Below, one piece after another: positions 16,479-26,025 of a stretch of 64,000 nucleotides of DNA (position 1 is its first letter; every line of letters starts with the position of its first letter). Below the pieces are notes generated by a model, which saw only the letters and a program-made list of their open reading frames with translations, was not told the DNA's origin and searched no databases. The stretch comes from Lactobacillus sp. ESL0701 (GTDB lineage: Bacteria; Bacillota; Bacilli; Lactobacillales; Lactobacillaceae). The translations under genes and the position numbers were made by a program. The DNA lies in the NCBI RefSeq assembly GCF_029433445.1, contig NZ_JAQTIC010000006.1:124001-188000 (forward strand), written 5' to 3'.

Positions 16479-16973
16479 TTAACCAAATTTTTTACCTAAA
16501 ATGTCTAGATCAATCAGTCGGCCATCCATGTCGGCAACCTTAGGCAAGTGACCGTAAACCTGATAACCAGCTGCCTTAAATAAGGCCTGACTTGCCTTGT
16601 TAGCACTAAAAATATAGGCCAAGATAGTATTAATTCCTAACCGCTTAGTCTGCGCCGCCGCATATGCTAATGCCTTAGTACCTAAGCCTTGGTGTTGAAA
16701 TTTACGGTCAAGATAGATACTAATTTCAACTGTTGCGTGATAAGCTGCTCTTCCATAAAAGGATTCTAAACTCAGCCATCCAGCAAGTTGGTCATTAACC
16801 TCAATTATCCATAATGGTCGCTTCTCGTTATGACCATTAAACCATTCCTGACGCTGACTGACACTAACTGGCTGCAAATCCGCGGTCACACTTTTACTAG
16901 CGATATTTTGATTATAAATTGCAACTATTGCTGGTAAATCCGCCTGCTTAGCTGGAATAAATTCAACTGCCAT
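16479..16973 (-). CDS. GNAT acetyltransferase, phosphinothricin/amino-acid acetyltransferase type
   Basis: The 164 residues match the Pat/MnaT branch: IVAIYNQNI near the N-terminus, the acetyl-CoA loop QHQGLGTKAL and the segment ANKASQALFKAAGY. It would N-acetylate an amino-acid-like substrate in the cytoplasm. Single gene; the natural substrate is unknown. Confidence 0.85.
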   Translation of the reverse strand: MAVEFIPAKQADLPAIVAIYNQNIASKSVTADLQPVSVSQRQEWFNGHNEKRPLWIIEVNDQLAGWLSLESFYGRAAYHATVEISIYLDRKFQHQGLGTKALAYAAAQTKRLGINTILAYIFSANKASQALFKAAGYQVYGHLPKVADMDGRLIDLDILGKKFG

Positions 16974-17009
16974 AATTTCTCCTAATTAATCTATGCATTT
17001 TTTTACCCA

Positions 17010-17044
17010 AAAAGGTCCTGCTTACTTAAAAGCAGGACCTTCTT
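17010..17044. terminator. Terminator before the GNAT gene (ends the TetR/membrane unit)
   Basis: Stem AAGGTCCTGCTT / AAGCAGGACCTT with a 6-nt loop, on the 3' side of the membrane protein gene. Confidence 0.85.
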
Positions 17045-17045
17045 A

Positions 17046-17876
17046 TTAATTATTCGGTGAGGTAATTTCCCACAAAATAGTACTCAGAATATAGACAATG
17101 ACGCCAGCAATTACAAAATCTAAAAAGATACTGCTGCCAATCTCAAGCACATAACCCAAAACGGCTAAGCCACTAACGTTGAATACAACTGGAATTAAGG
17201 CCAGCAAGCCAGCAATTAAAATCAGCCAGAAACCAGCCCACATTCCAGCAGCTGTAACATCATGAATGAGCATCTTAGTAGTCATCATTGTCATCATTTC
17301 TTCAATTAATGACTTCAGACTAATAATCGTTACTACAACGATGACGATATTCATAATGAGCAAGATCAGTGCAATATTAGCACCAACTCTAATCGTATTC
17401 AGACTAAAGGCTGCAACCACTTCGTGTGGTGCATTATCTTTTTGCTTTTTTAATTTTTCCTGAACCAATTGCGCATTACTAGACGAGCCTTGATCAATAT
17501 TTAGGTCAATATCATGCAAAATTTGCTTGGCTAGTTTCAGATTATCAAACTTGAACCAATGAAGACCAAATGTGTAATCAATAATGTGATCAGCAATTGG
17601 CTGGGTTTGCTTGCTGGTTAATAAATTTGAGTTGCCACTCTGATTAGCGCCTATTACTTCCGCCAACGTGTCAAAATGACGATTAACTTGCCTAACCACA
17701 ACTGCTTCATTGTTACTGGTTCTAATTTGTCCCTTCATAAATAAAGGATTCAAAAAAGTCCCAGTAACCATAATCAGTGCCACAATTAGGAAAATCATAA
17801 AGGACAGTACCTTTTTATATTGGGTGTTCTGTTCTTGATTTACTCTGCGCAAACCAGTTCGCGCGCCATTTACCAT
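17046..17876 (-). CDS. Multipass membrane protein regulated with a TetR protein, unknown function
   Basis: 276 residues: one N-terminal membrane segment (about 26-45), an external domain of some 120 residues, then four C-terminal segments. No family recognised. ATG 17876 is chosen over GTG 17894 because AAGGG lies six bases ahead. It begins 11 bases after the TetR stop, so the TetR protein probably controls this gene and itself. Confidence 0.65.
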   Translation of the reverse strand: MVNGARTGLRRVNQEQNTQYKKVLSFMIFLIVALIMVTGTFLNPLFMKGQIRTSNNEAVVVRQVNRHFDTLAEVIGANQSGNSNLLTSKQTQPIADHIIDYTFGLHWFKFDNLKLAKQILHDIDLNIDQGSSSNAQLVQEKLKKQKDNAPHEVVAAFSLNTIRVGANIALILLIMNIVIVVVTIISLKSLIEEMMTMMTTKMLIHDVTAAGMWAGFWLILIAGLLALIPVVFNVSGLAVLGYVLEIGSSIFLDFVIAGVIVYILSTILWEITSPNN

Positions 17877-17887
17877 ATTATTCCCTT

Positions 17888-18571
17888 CTAACACACAATT
17901 TCTTTACCTTCCGCAAACATGGTATCAATTGCGTCATAGATCTTTTTAATATCGATTGAAGCGATAATTTTATGTCCATCATCAAGTGCAGTTTTGATTT
18001 GTTCAGATGAACAATGCAAAAAGCTAAACATTAACGAGCTAGTTGCATAGTCAGCCATTTGTTCTGCTGATAGACCACGTATATCACGGTCGTGATAAAG
18101 TCGGCCAACCCCGGTAACTACAAAAGCAATTCCCGTCTGCACATCATCAAGATTATAATTATCTTCCGCAAACAAGCGGTTGTTTTCAATCCAGCCGTTT
18201 AGCATTCGGCTCCAATTATCAAGCGTTTCATTACTCTTGAAGACTTCAGAAATGATGCGGTCTAGCCCGCGATCATAAACTCCTAATTTTGCAATCGTAT
18301 AGATAAATGCCTTCGTCCGAGCACAAATATCACTATCATCAGTTTGGTTAAACTTTTCAACTTGCCTATCCAAAGTGTTGAGTAGATTGCGAACAACGTC
18401 ATCAATCAACTTAGACTTATGCGAATAATATGACTGCAGCAGGGACTTAGAAATTCCCGACTTCTCTGCAATCATTTGAAAAGAAACATTATCCATTCCA
18501 TTCTCTCTAATTAAATGAAATGTATTACTTAGTATTATTCTTCGTCTCTCTAAATTTTTTCGTCTTGCCAT
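17888..18571 (-). CDS. TetR/AcrR-family regulator
   Basis: N-terminal helix-turn-helix (MIAEKSGISKSLLQSYYSHKSKL, about residues 30-52 from ATG 18571) and a ligand-binding helical C-terminus, 227 residues. ATG 18571 has a GGAGAG ribosome site; the frame extends to 18598 without support. Located in an operon with the membrane protein downstream. Confidence 0.85.
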   Translation of the reverse strand: MARRKNLERRRIILSNTFHLIRENGMDNVSFQMIAEKSGISKSLLQSYYSHKSKLIDDVVRNLLNTLDRQVEKFNQTDDSDICARTKAFIYTIAKLGVYDRGLDRIISEVFKSNETLDNWSRMLNGWIENNRLFAEDNYNLDDVQTGIAFVVTGVGRLYHDRDIRGLSAEQMADYATSSLMFSFLHCSSEQIKTALDDGHKIIASIDIKKIYDAIDTMFAEGKEIVC

Positions 18572-18741
18572 AATTTTTCTCTCCGTTTTCCTATACATCT
18601 TGTTTTATTATAACAATGATGTGGAATAAATAAACAAATATGTACTAATATTAATTAAAAGTTTCATAATATTAAATTTATATTTGTTCTTTACTAGAGA
18701 ACAATGGCAGTGTTTAACATTGGTAGCTTATCTGACGCTCT

Positions 18742-19722
18742 TTATTTAAAATCGCTTTCATTAATTGAGTGCATTGAGCGGTCATTATAAACACAGTTAA
18801 TTCCTCGTGCTAAAAGCAAGTCAACTGAAATCCGAACCATTCTGTCTGGATAGCGTTTATGCTTAATTGTATCAGTAACAACAATTTGCTCAATTGGCAG
18901 TTCATTCAAGACTTCTGTCGCATCTTGTGACAATAATGCATGAGTTGCGGCAACGTAAACTTTCTTAGCACCTGCAGCCATAACTGACTTGGTTGAAGAA
19001 GCAATTCGTGAGCCAGTATCAATCAAATCATCTACAACAATACACTTTTTATCCTTAACATCACCAATCATGTCGTGCACGTCTTCATCATAGCGAGCGT
19101 GACGCTGGTCAACAATTGCAATTGGTGCATTAAAAATTTGCCCAAAGTTCCGCGCCAATTTTGCACCAGAATGATCAGGTGAAACAATTACTAAATCGTC
19201 ATCATCTTTAGAAACAATACCATTATCCATAAAGTATTGACCCAAAAGCGGCAGCGCGTGCAAGTGGTCAACTGGCACATTATAAAAACCTTGAATTTGT
19301 GAAGCATGTAAATCAAGTGCAATTAAGTGATCCATGCCCGTTAATTGCAACAAGTTAGCAACTAATTTAGCAGTAATTGGTTCTCTTGAACGCGTCTTAG
19401 TATCAGAGCGTGAATATGCTAAGTATGGCACCACTACGTTAACTCGGTGAGCTGATGCACGGTGTAAAGCATCTAACGTGATTTCTAATTCCATAAAGTT
19501 TTCGTTAACTGGATCTTGAATCGATTGGATAACAAAAACGTCACAGCCTCTGACACTTTCACCGATATTTACTTGAATTTCACCATCGCTAAAATGTTGA
19601 ACCGCGGTTTCAATCAACGGCTTTTTCAAAATTGCCGCAATTTTCTCATTTAAAGCTGGATTCCCACCTAGACCAATCAACTTCATTGGATGCATTAATT
19701 CCAAGATTTCTTCCTTGTTCAT
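18742..19722 (-). CDS. prs: Ribose-phosphate pyrophosphokinase (PRPP synthetase)
   Basis: Makes PRPP from ribose-5-phosphate and ATP for nucleotide, histidine and NAD synthesis. DLHASQIQGFYNVPVDHL and the PRPP-binding loop VVDDLIDTGSR are intact; 326 residues from ATG 19722, which follows AAAGAGG. Sixteen extra N-terminal codons in the open frame lack a ribosome site. Lactobacilli often have two prs genes, so this may be one of two. Confidence 0.95.
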   Translation of the reverse strand: MNKEEILELMHPMKLIGLGGNPALNEKIAAILKKPLIETAVQHFSDGEIQVNIGESVRGCDVFVIQSIQDPVNENFMELEITLDALHRASAHRVNVVVPYLAYSRSDTKTRSREPITAKLVANLLQLTGMDHLIALDLHASQIQGFYNVPVDHLHALPLLGQYFMDNGIVSKDDDDLVIVSPDHSGAKLARNFGQIFNAPIAIVDQRHARYDEDVHDMIGDVKDKKCIVVDDLIDTGSRIASSTKSVMAAGAKKVYVAATHALLSQDATEVLNELPIEQIVVTDTIKHKRYPDRMVRISVDLLLARGINCVYNDRSMHSINESDFK

Positions 19723-19805
19723 AGCTACCTCTTTATCAAAAAATACTATCTTTTCGTCTATTATAACCAAAAAATACTCTTCCTGACTAGGAAAGGGATA
19801 AATTC

Positions 19806-19836
19806 TAACAAAAAAAGCTGGGAATTACCCCCAGCT
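19806..19836 (-). terminator. Terminator of the GT2-hydrolase unit
   Basis: Stem AAAGCTGGG / CCCAGCTTT with a 6-nt loop, flanked by an A-run that reads as a T-run on the minus strand. Confidence 0.8.
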
Positions 19837-20493
19837 TTATTTGAAAAAGTCTTCCATCAAGTTTAACAATTTAAAACTATTTACCGCATAGCTATCATGC
19901 TTTTGCCGCGGCATGACTATTAACTGACCTTGTGGAATTATCTGGCTATACCAGCGGACATGATCAACCTTGACCCAGTCCTTTTCACCGACAACGCAAT
20001 AAGTTGGAATTTTTATTGCCTTCAAACTGTCAACGGACATAAAGCTCTCAGTTAATTCTACCTGACTGTCACGGTCAAAATGCAAGTACCGCAAAACGCC
20101 TTCAGTTAGGTAATGGTAAGACCGAATGCCGTTACCATTGACGAAGACGCCGGCAACCATTAATTTTTTAAAAATCTGCTGGTCTTGACTGGCGAGCATC
20201 ATAGCAACAAGTCCGCCAGCGTCAAAGCCAAAGCAATAACAGCCGCGAATATCAACCTGCTTAATAAAAGCCGCCAAATCTTCAACTTCTGTTTGGTAAT
20301 GCTCGGCAACTTCACCCTGACTTAAGCCATGACCCCGCATATCTAGCACATAGACCGTGTAATAAAGCGATAACGGGGCAACTACTTGATCGAACATCCC
20401 GCCATCTAAGTGGTGTCCATGCAATAATAAGAGCGGCGCACCCTGACCTAGTTTATTATAGTAAAGTTCGTTACCGTTAACCTTTTCTATCAT
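19837..20493 (-). CDS. Alpha/beta hydrolase
   Basis: 218 residues. LLLLHGHHLDGGMF forms the oxyanion region; the elbow reads CFGFDAGG, with aspartate in place of the usual serine nucleophile. GEKDWVKVDHV and QKHDSY supply acid and histidine. Aspartate nucleophiles occur in dehalogenase and epoxide-hydrolase branches, so it may not be an esterase. The start overlaps the GT2 stop by four bases (ATGA). Confidence 0.78.
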   Translation of the reverse strand: MIEKVNGNELYYNKLGQGAPLLLLHGHHLDGGMFDQVVAPLSLYYTVYVLDMRGHGLSQGEVAEHYQTEVEDLAAFIKQVDIRGCYCFGFDAGGLVAMMLASQDQQIFKKLMVAGVFVNGNGIRSYHYLTEGVLRYLHFDRDSQVELTESFMSVDSLKAIKIPTYCVVGEKDWVKVDHVRWYSQIIPQGQLIVMPRQKHDSYAVNSFKLLNLMEDFFK

Positions 20494-21332
20494 CGCCTAT
20501 CCCTCTCACTTGCTTCAATTAAGTGCTGTTTCTGCTGCTTTTGCTGATGCTCACGCCACAAGCTCCGCGCCACAATTTTAGCTACAAGATAATTAGCCTT
20601 GAAGTCATCTGGGATCATTTTTAGGTTAAAATTGTGCACCATACTGTCCTTACGCTGCCAATAGTGATACAGCGGCCGACTATCACAATAGAATCCTTCA
20701 GTCAGTGACAAATACTGGACATTGAAAATCTGGTCTTCCATAAAAGCAAGGTCTTCCACAAACTGCAAATGATGCTGGCGGATGACTGCAATTTTATAGC
20801 CCTTATTCCACGTATAACCCTTAACTGACGTCGCTAAAATGCGATTGTTAAATAACGAGCCAAGAGGATTACTAACGAGTTGATATGTCCTAAACTTCGG
20901 CTTCATCCCATGAACGACCTTTTTCGTTACTGGAATTGAACCTGCCTTGTTTTCATAATCCAGCCAAAAGCCACACGAAACCATGGCCGCATCCGGATGC
21001 GCATGAAAAGCTTGCACAAAAAATGCCGTATAATCGGGATCCACCCAATCATCACCATCATGAAAAGTCACATACGGGGTATCGACATTCTTTAAGCCGA
21101 CATTACGGGCATCGGACAAACCGCCGTTTGGTTTATTAATAATTTTAAAATAGCGAAAGCGATCTTGGTAACTCTCGGCTATTTCACGTGTATTATCTGT
21201 TGAGCCATCATTGACAATCAGCAGCTTAAAGTTCTTGTCATTCTGCCCCGCTAAGTGATCTAACGCCCGCGCTAGATATTTAGCAACATTGTACACTGGC
21301 ATAATGATAGTTAATTCGGGTTGCTTGAGCAT
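20490..21332 (-). CDS. Family 2 glycosyltransferase
   Basis: GT-A fold: TIIMPVYNVAKYLARAL, VNDGSTDNT, NGGLSDARNVG and the metal site FHDGDDWVD are present in 280 residues. No membrane helices. It probably adds a sugar to a surface polysaccharide or glycolipid; the hydrolase is translationally coupled downstream. Confidence 0.9.
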   Translation of the reverse strand: MLKQPELTIIMPVYNVAKYLARALDHLAGQNDKNFKLLIVNDGSTDNTREIAESYQDRFRYFKIINKPNGGLSDARNVGLKNVDTPYVTFHDGDDWVDPDYTAFFVQAFHAHPDAAMVSCGFWLDYENKAGSIPVTKKVVHGMKPKFRTYQLVSNPLGSLFNNRILATSVKGYTWNKGYKIAVIRQHHLQFVEDLAFMEDQIFNVQYLSLTEGFYCDSRPLYHYWQRKDSMVHNFNLKMIPDDFKANYLVAKIVARSLWREHQQKQQKQHLIEASERDRR

Positions 21333-21410
21333 AGGTCCTCCTCAATATTATGTTTATTATACCATCTAAGATATTAAAAAAACGTAAAATAAACGACACG
21401 AAATCGTAAC

Positions 21411-21441
21411 TTGACCTTTTATTATAACTACCTATTATAAT
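21411..21441 (+). promoter_or_regulatory. Promoter of the DUF1002 gene
   Basis: TTGACC (21411-21416) with TATTAT after 16 bases or TATAAT (21436-21441) after 19. Confidence 0.55.
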
Positions 21442-21469
21442 TAAGACATCAAAAGGAGTTAAGATTCTT

Positions 21470-22435
21470 ATGAAAAAAACAATTTCAATACTAACAACAT
21501 TAATCGTTTCCCTAATTGCAATCTGTACAGTTTCTGTGCCAAGACAAACGGCAAAGGCTGATGAATTGCCAATTGTCTGCCTAGGCACATCCTTAACGGA
21601 TGCCCAGCGTGACGGTACCCTAAAGACCTTAACCGGACCACTTAATGGTGCCAGTTACCAAACAATCACAATTGATGGCTCCGACCTCGTCAAGTACCTT
21701 AATCCATCAGGCGATAACTTCACTACTAGCTCGGGAGTTTGGTCAAGCGCGATGATCCAGAAGACAGCAAGCGGCAGTGGCATCAATGTGCAGATTTTAG
21801 ATTACAAAGGTAATAACAACATTACAACAATTACCGCTAACCAATACAAAAACGCTGCTCTAACTGCCGGAATTGCCGACGCCAACATTTATGTGACCAG
21901 TGCCGTGCCAATCGATGGTTCTGGAGCTTTAGCTGGAGTTTATGCCGCTTATGCCAAGAACGGCAACCATTTAAACCAAAGCCAAGTAAATGCCGCCCAA
22001 GATGAGATGGGCACTTTAAGCAAAATCACTAAGGAAAACAAGGATAAAGATGGTTACACCGATGCTCAATTAAACAATGCGATTGCTGGTGCTAAACAAG
22101 AAATGGGCAAGATCGGCAACAACATTTCTGACAGTCAAATTCACGATATTGTCAATAATCAAATCAACATCAACCATCTTGGCAATACTATTAATAACAA
22201 CCAAAAGCAACAAATCATTAATGTGCTGATTGAAGTCCGTGATTCTGGCGCCTTAAAGAACCACAACTTCAAAGAACAGGCTGCTACCCTCTCTAAAGGA
22301 ATTGAAAAGAACGCCAAGGATATTTTCAATAAGCTCAACACTCAAGAGAACCGCAACTGGTTTGAGCAGCTTTGGGACAATATTACCAGCTTCTTTGGTC
22401 ATTTATTCGGCGGCACGATTGTTACCATCAGGTAA
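21470..22435 (+). CDS. Secreted DUF1002 protein
   Basis: Signal peptide (about residues 1-30, ends AKA) and a mature part with LGTSLTDAQRDG and IYVTSAVPIDGSGALAGVYAAY, typical of DUF1002. The C-terminus is amphipathic (FEQLWDNITSFFGHLFGG). Function of the family is unknown; it is exported, with no cell-wall anchor. AAAAGGAG ribosome site. The stop directly abuts the convergent RNase H gene end. Confidence 0.88.
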   Translation: MKKTISILTTLIVSLIAICTVSVPRQTAKADELPIVCLGTSLTDAQRDGTLKTLTGPLNGASYQTITIDGSDLVKYLNPSGDNFTTSSGVWSSAMIQKTASGSGINVQILDYKGNNNITTITANQYKNAALTAGIADANIYVTSAVPIDGSGALAGVYAAYAKNGNHLNQSQVNAAQDEMGTLSKITKENKDKDGYTDAQLNNAIAGAKQEMGKIGNNISDSQIHDIVNNQININHLGNTINNNQKQQIINVLIEVRDSGALKNHNFKEQAATLSKGIEKNAKDIFNKLNTQENRNWFEQLWDNITSFFGHLFGGTIVTIR

Positions 22436-23287
22436 TTACATCTGATCCATAAACTTATTCAAAGTATGATCAACAAACTCATTACCGCGATTATTAGCAT
22501 GACCTTTGGTCCACTCAAAATTGGCGTTGGTAAACTGGTTAAGCAGGCTATCTAATTCCTGCCACCCAGCTAAGTTAGCAATTTCGCCCTTAGAACTCTT
22601 GTGCCAGCCCTGCCTTTTCCAATTTTTGAGCCAGCCCTTAGTAATCGGATTTAAGACGTACTGTGAATCAAGCACAAACAAGAGCGGTTTGGTATTAAAC
22701 TTTAGTTCAAGCAGCTTCTTAAGGGCTTCAATTAAGGCGGTTAATTCCATCTTATTGTTGGTAGCACCAAACTCACCGTTTGTGCCGTAAGTCGACTTAG
22801 GCTGGTCATTTTCCTGCCATTCGATTAGGTAAGCCCAAGCCGCCTTATCCGTTGACTTAACATGACCGCCCTTATAATTACCGGTATTGCGTGTCCCACC
22901 ATCTGTATAAATTGTCGCAAAATAAGTCTGTTCCTGATGCACCCGAGTTTTCTTGGGTGCTTTTTTAATTGCTGGCTTGACTGACGGCTGGGACTTAACT
23001 TGCTTACTGAAAGCTTGAATTTTAGCAAGCGCATTTTCTAATGTATCTTCGCTCTGAGGCAGCGGCTTACTTGAAGCAATATTTTGGTGTACTGGCTTAA
23101 GTACCGCAGCTTCCTCACTTTGCTTTGATGACTTGTTTTGCAGCCAGTCCATGTATTCTATTGCATCAGCTTCCTCTTTAAAAGATTTATAGACTGCATT
23201 AGAGAACCCATCGACTTGCTTTTTAGCTGCATCCCACGTACGATAAATTCCAGGAACACGGCCTTTTTTTACGGCGTAAAATTTCAT
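22436..23287 (-). CDS. rnhA: Ribonuclease HI with N-terminal viroplasmin domain
   Basis: Removes RNA from RNA-DNA hybrids. Residues 1-50 form a caulimovirus viroplasmin-like domain (FYAVKKGRVPGIYRTW), which binds duplexes. A lysine-rich linker leads to the RNase H domain (about 123-283) with all four acidic residues: D129 (YTDGG), E181, D207 and D273, plus H263 in the KGHANN loop. Confidence 0.93.
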   Translation of the reverse strand: MKFYAVKKGRVPGIYRTWDAAKKQVDGFSNAVYKSFKEEADAIEYMDWLQNKSSKQSEEAAVLKPVHQNIASSKPLPQSEDTLENALAKIQAFSKQVKSQPSVKPAIKKAPKKTRVHQEQTYFATIYTDGGTRNTGNYKGGHVKSTDKAAWAYLIEWQENDQPKSTYGTNGEFGATNNKMELTALIEALKKLLELKFNTKPLLFVLDSQYVLNPITKGWLKNWKRQGWHKSSKGEIANLAGWQELDSLLNQFTNANFEWTKGHANNRGNEFVDHTLNKFMDQM

Positions 23288-23359
23288 ATGTACCTCATTT
23301 ACTAAAAAGTTGTTGGCAATGTTAGAATATAATTAATTATTATTTTAAAGGTGGGCGCA

Positions 23360-24292
23360 ATGTTCTTCAATACCAAAAAATATAAGGAAGAAGCAGAAAA
23401 AAATCGCAAACATAATCTATCTGAAGAACCCAGTCGGTTTAATATGCTCCTTTTGGCAATCTTGGCCAGCATTGCTCCCACTAGGTCGCTCTTGCACTTG
23501 CACAAAAAGCACATTGACGACAAGGCTGTAATTGAAGAAAAAACTGGTAACTTTGACCAAATACCCGTGCTCTACTTTCACGGCTTTCGCGGCGGCGATT
23601 ACACAACCAACGTGATGGTTAAGCAAGCTTTAAAGGATAAGGATAATCCTAAATATCTTAAAGTAACCATCGATTTATTGGGTAATTTTAAACTCGAAGG
23701 TACCTGGACTAGTGATTTACATCCAATCGTTCAAGTCGTTTTCCGCCAGCGATTAATCGGTATCTACGCGATTGATTATTATCTGCGCATGCTGCTGCCC
23801 TTCCTGGCACAAAAATTTCACTTTAAAAATTACATGGCTGTTGCTCATTCATTGGCCTGTCCTTGCATTGTCCGGACCGAAATGCGCACTTACCGCAAGA
23901 AGAACTTCCCGCGGCTAACCAAATGTGCCCTGATTGCTGGACCGTTTGATGGTGTCACCTACATGGGCGACATTCCTAACGTCAATGGGCTCAACGCCAA
24001 TGGTCGCCCTAAGGTAATCAATCCGCATTACATTTACCTTTTGCTTAGGCGCAAGCGGTTCAACCCCGACATCTCGGTCTTGAATATCTATGGCAATGTC
24101 CTAGACAACACCAACAGCGACAAGTTCATTTCCGTTATTTCTGCTAAAAGTATTCGCTACATTCTAGCACCTGGCGCTCATTCATACCACGAAGTTGAAA
24201 TTCGTGGACAAAAATACGCCGAGCACAGCTGGATGCATGATAATCCGTTCGTTATCAAAATTGTCGATAAATTTATCGGTCTGACACAGTAA
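23360..24292 (+). CDS. DUF915 alpha/beta hydrolase
   Basis: ATG 23360 follows AAAGGTGG and gives 310 residues. A possible membrane segment lies near residues 27-45, and the hydrolase domain starts with IPVLYFHGFRGGDYTTN. The nucleophile elbow reads AVAHSLACP: serine is kept but both flanking glycines of GxSxG are alanine. A late GAHSYHEVE may provide the histidine. It probably shares its transcript with the cardiolipin synthase 23 bases on, suggesting an envelope-lipid role (inference). Confidence 0.78.
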   Translation: MFFNTKKYKEEAEKNRKHNLSEEPSRFNMLLLAILASIAPTRSLLHLHKKHIDDKAVIEEKTGNFDQIPVLYFHGFRGGDYTTNVMVKQALKDKDNPKYLKVTIDLLGNFKLEGTWTSDLHPIVQVVFRQRLIGIYAIDYYLRMLLPFLAQKFHFKNYMAVAHSLACPCIVRTEMRTYRKKNFPRLTKCALIAGPFDGVTYMGDIPNVNGLNANGRPKVINPHYIYLLLRRKRFNPDISVLNIYGNVLDNTNSDKFISVISAKSIRYILAPGAHSYHEVEIRGQKYAEHSWMHDNPFVIKIVDKFIGLTQ

Positions 24293-24315
24293 CTTTTTTA
24301 TTTTGGAGGATTTCC

Positions 24316-25773
24316 GTGAGTCTGCTTCGCGACATTGCGCGTATCATCGTTATTACCAACACTATTCTCGCCTTTTACATTGTCTTTCATAGACGCCGGT
24401 CTGTTTCGACAACGTGGGCCTGGCTAATTATCCTACTTGTCTTTCCAGTAATTGGAATGATTATGTACGGCTTTTTTGGTCGGGGAATTTCGCAAGAAAA
24501 CATCTTCGCCATTAATAAGCAGCACCACATCGGTCTGCGCAACGTCCAAAAGTCAATCACTAAGGCGCCCAAGAAGATTAGTTCATCAGATACTTCTAAC
24601 AAGGCCAAGATGGTCGTTCACTTCTTCGATCGGCAAGGCGAATCGCCATTAAGTAAGAACAATCAGGTCAAGCTCTATACTGATGGTCAACCAATGTTTG
24701 CCGACATGATTCAGGATATTAAAAATGCCCGTGAAACGATCAACGTGGAATTTTATACTTTCTATAACGATGATATTGGCAACGAAATCCTCGATTTACT
24801 GATTAGAAAAGCCTGCGAGGGCGTGACCGTCCGCGTTCTTTACGATGCTTGGGGGTCAATGGGGGCAACTAAGTCATGGTTTAACCAACTATGCCAAGTC
24901 GGCGGGCAGGTTCTGCCCTTTGTTACATCACGCAACATGATTACGCGGTACCGGATTAATTACCACCTGCACCGCAAGATTGTGGTTGTTGATGGTAAGA
25001 TTTCATGGACTGGTGGTTTTAATATTGGTGACCAGTATTTAAGCCGCAAAAAGAAATTCGGCTACTGGCGCGACAGCCAGGTGCGCATCGTTGGTTCAGC
25101 TTCACTGCTGCTTCAAGAACGGTTCGTCATGGACTGGAATGCTTCAATTCAAAAAGATAGTCAGCTGATTACCTTTAACCACCTGCTTTTCCCTGACTTA
25201 GATGAAAACGAAATCCACCCCGGCGATGTTGCAACGCAAATCATTTCCGATGGTCCCGATCATTACAACGCCAACATGCGCAACGGAATTATGAAGTTAA
25301 TGTCGCAAGCCAAAACGCGACTTTGGCTGCAAACACCTTACTTAATCCCTGACGATGCCATGTTTGCGACTCTGCAGACAATTGCCATGTCGGGAGTTGA
25401 CTTGCGCATTATGATTCCGTGCAAGCCGGACCACCCGTTCATTTACCGGGCAACCCAGTGGTACGCCAATGAATTGTCACGTTATGGCGTCAAGATTTAT
25501 ATTTACAATCATGGCTTTATCCATGCCAAGACAATTGTCGTTGATGATGACTTTGCAACTGTTGGTTCCATGAACCAAGATTATCGTTCTTACGACCTGA
25601 ATTTTGAGGACATTGCGATTTTTTATGACAAGAACTTCACCAGTGAGGTCGCTCATGCCTTTGAAGAAGACATGAAGCAGTCAACTTTGCTCACGCCAGA
25701 CATGATAGCCAAGCAAGGTCGCTGGCTGCGCACTTTGCAGAGTTTTTCTAGAATGTTATCCCCGATTCTATAA
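24316..25773 (+). CDS. cls: Cardiolipin synthase
   Basis: Condenses two phosphatidylglycerols into cardiolipin at the membrane. Two N-terminal membrane segments (about 5-55) precede two phospholipase-D HKD motifs, HLHRKIVVVDG and FIHAKTIVVDD; 485 residues is the normal length. Starts with GTG behind GGAGG. Confidence 0.95.
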   Translation: MSLLRDIARIIVITNTILAFYIVFHRRRSVSTTWAWLIILLVFPVIGMIMYGFFGRGISQENIFAINKQHHIGLRNVQKSITKAPKKISSSDTSNKAKMVVHFFDRQGESPLSKNNQVKLYTDGQPMFADMIQDIKNARETINVEFYTFYNDDIGNEILDLLIRKACEGVTVRVLYDAWGSMGATKSWFNQLCQVGGQVLPFVTSRNMITRYRINYHLHRKIVVVDGKISWTGGFNIGDQYLSRKKKFGYWRDSQVRIVGSASLLLQERFVMDWNASIQKDSQLITFNHLLFPDLDENEIHPGDVATQIISDGPDHYNANMRNGIMKLMSQAKTRLWLQTPYLIPDDAMFATLQTIAMSGVDLRIMIPCKPDHPFIYRATQWYANELSRYGVKIYIYNHGFIHAKTIVVDDDFATVGSMNQDYRSYDLNFEDIAIFYDKNFTSEVAHAFEEDMKQSTLLTPDMIAKQGRWLRTLQSFSRMLSPIL

Positions 25774-25830
25774 TTGAACAAAAAAATAAGCCTTTACACT
25801 TATCTGTAAAAGCTTTTTTATTTTGTTCAA
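25773..25830. terminator. Long hairpin terminator after cls
   Basis: Arms starting TTGAACAAAAAAATAA and ending TTTTTATTTTGTTCAA pair along more than 20 bp around a 6-nt loop. The gap from here to 26005 holds no gene that I can support. Confidence 0.8.
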
Positions 25831-26005
25831 GTTGTAAAAATTGATAAAGTTGCATCTATTTCAGTTATATTCTTCAATGTTTTTGCTATAGAAGACTGGA
25901 AAGCTCCCCCTGCCCACCAGAAAAGTTCACAGTATTCTGTAGTTAATTTGGGAATAAATAGGTATTACATAACTAAAATATAAATACCACTATTTTAATA
26001 TAAGA

Positions 26006-26025
26006 ATCTATAATTAATTATAGAT
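26006..26025 (-). repeat. 20-bp perfect palindrome at the end of the orphan domain gene
   Basis: ATCTATAATTAATTATAGAT spans the stop codon region of the minus-strand gene; it may act as a weak terminator or mRNA end. Confidence 0.5.

Noticed and set aside
25831..26005. GC-richer patch around 25895-25925 as a gene remnant
   Set aside because: No frame gives a recognisable motif and no terminator or start signals are present.
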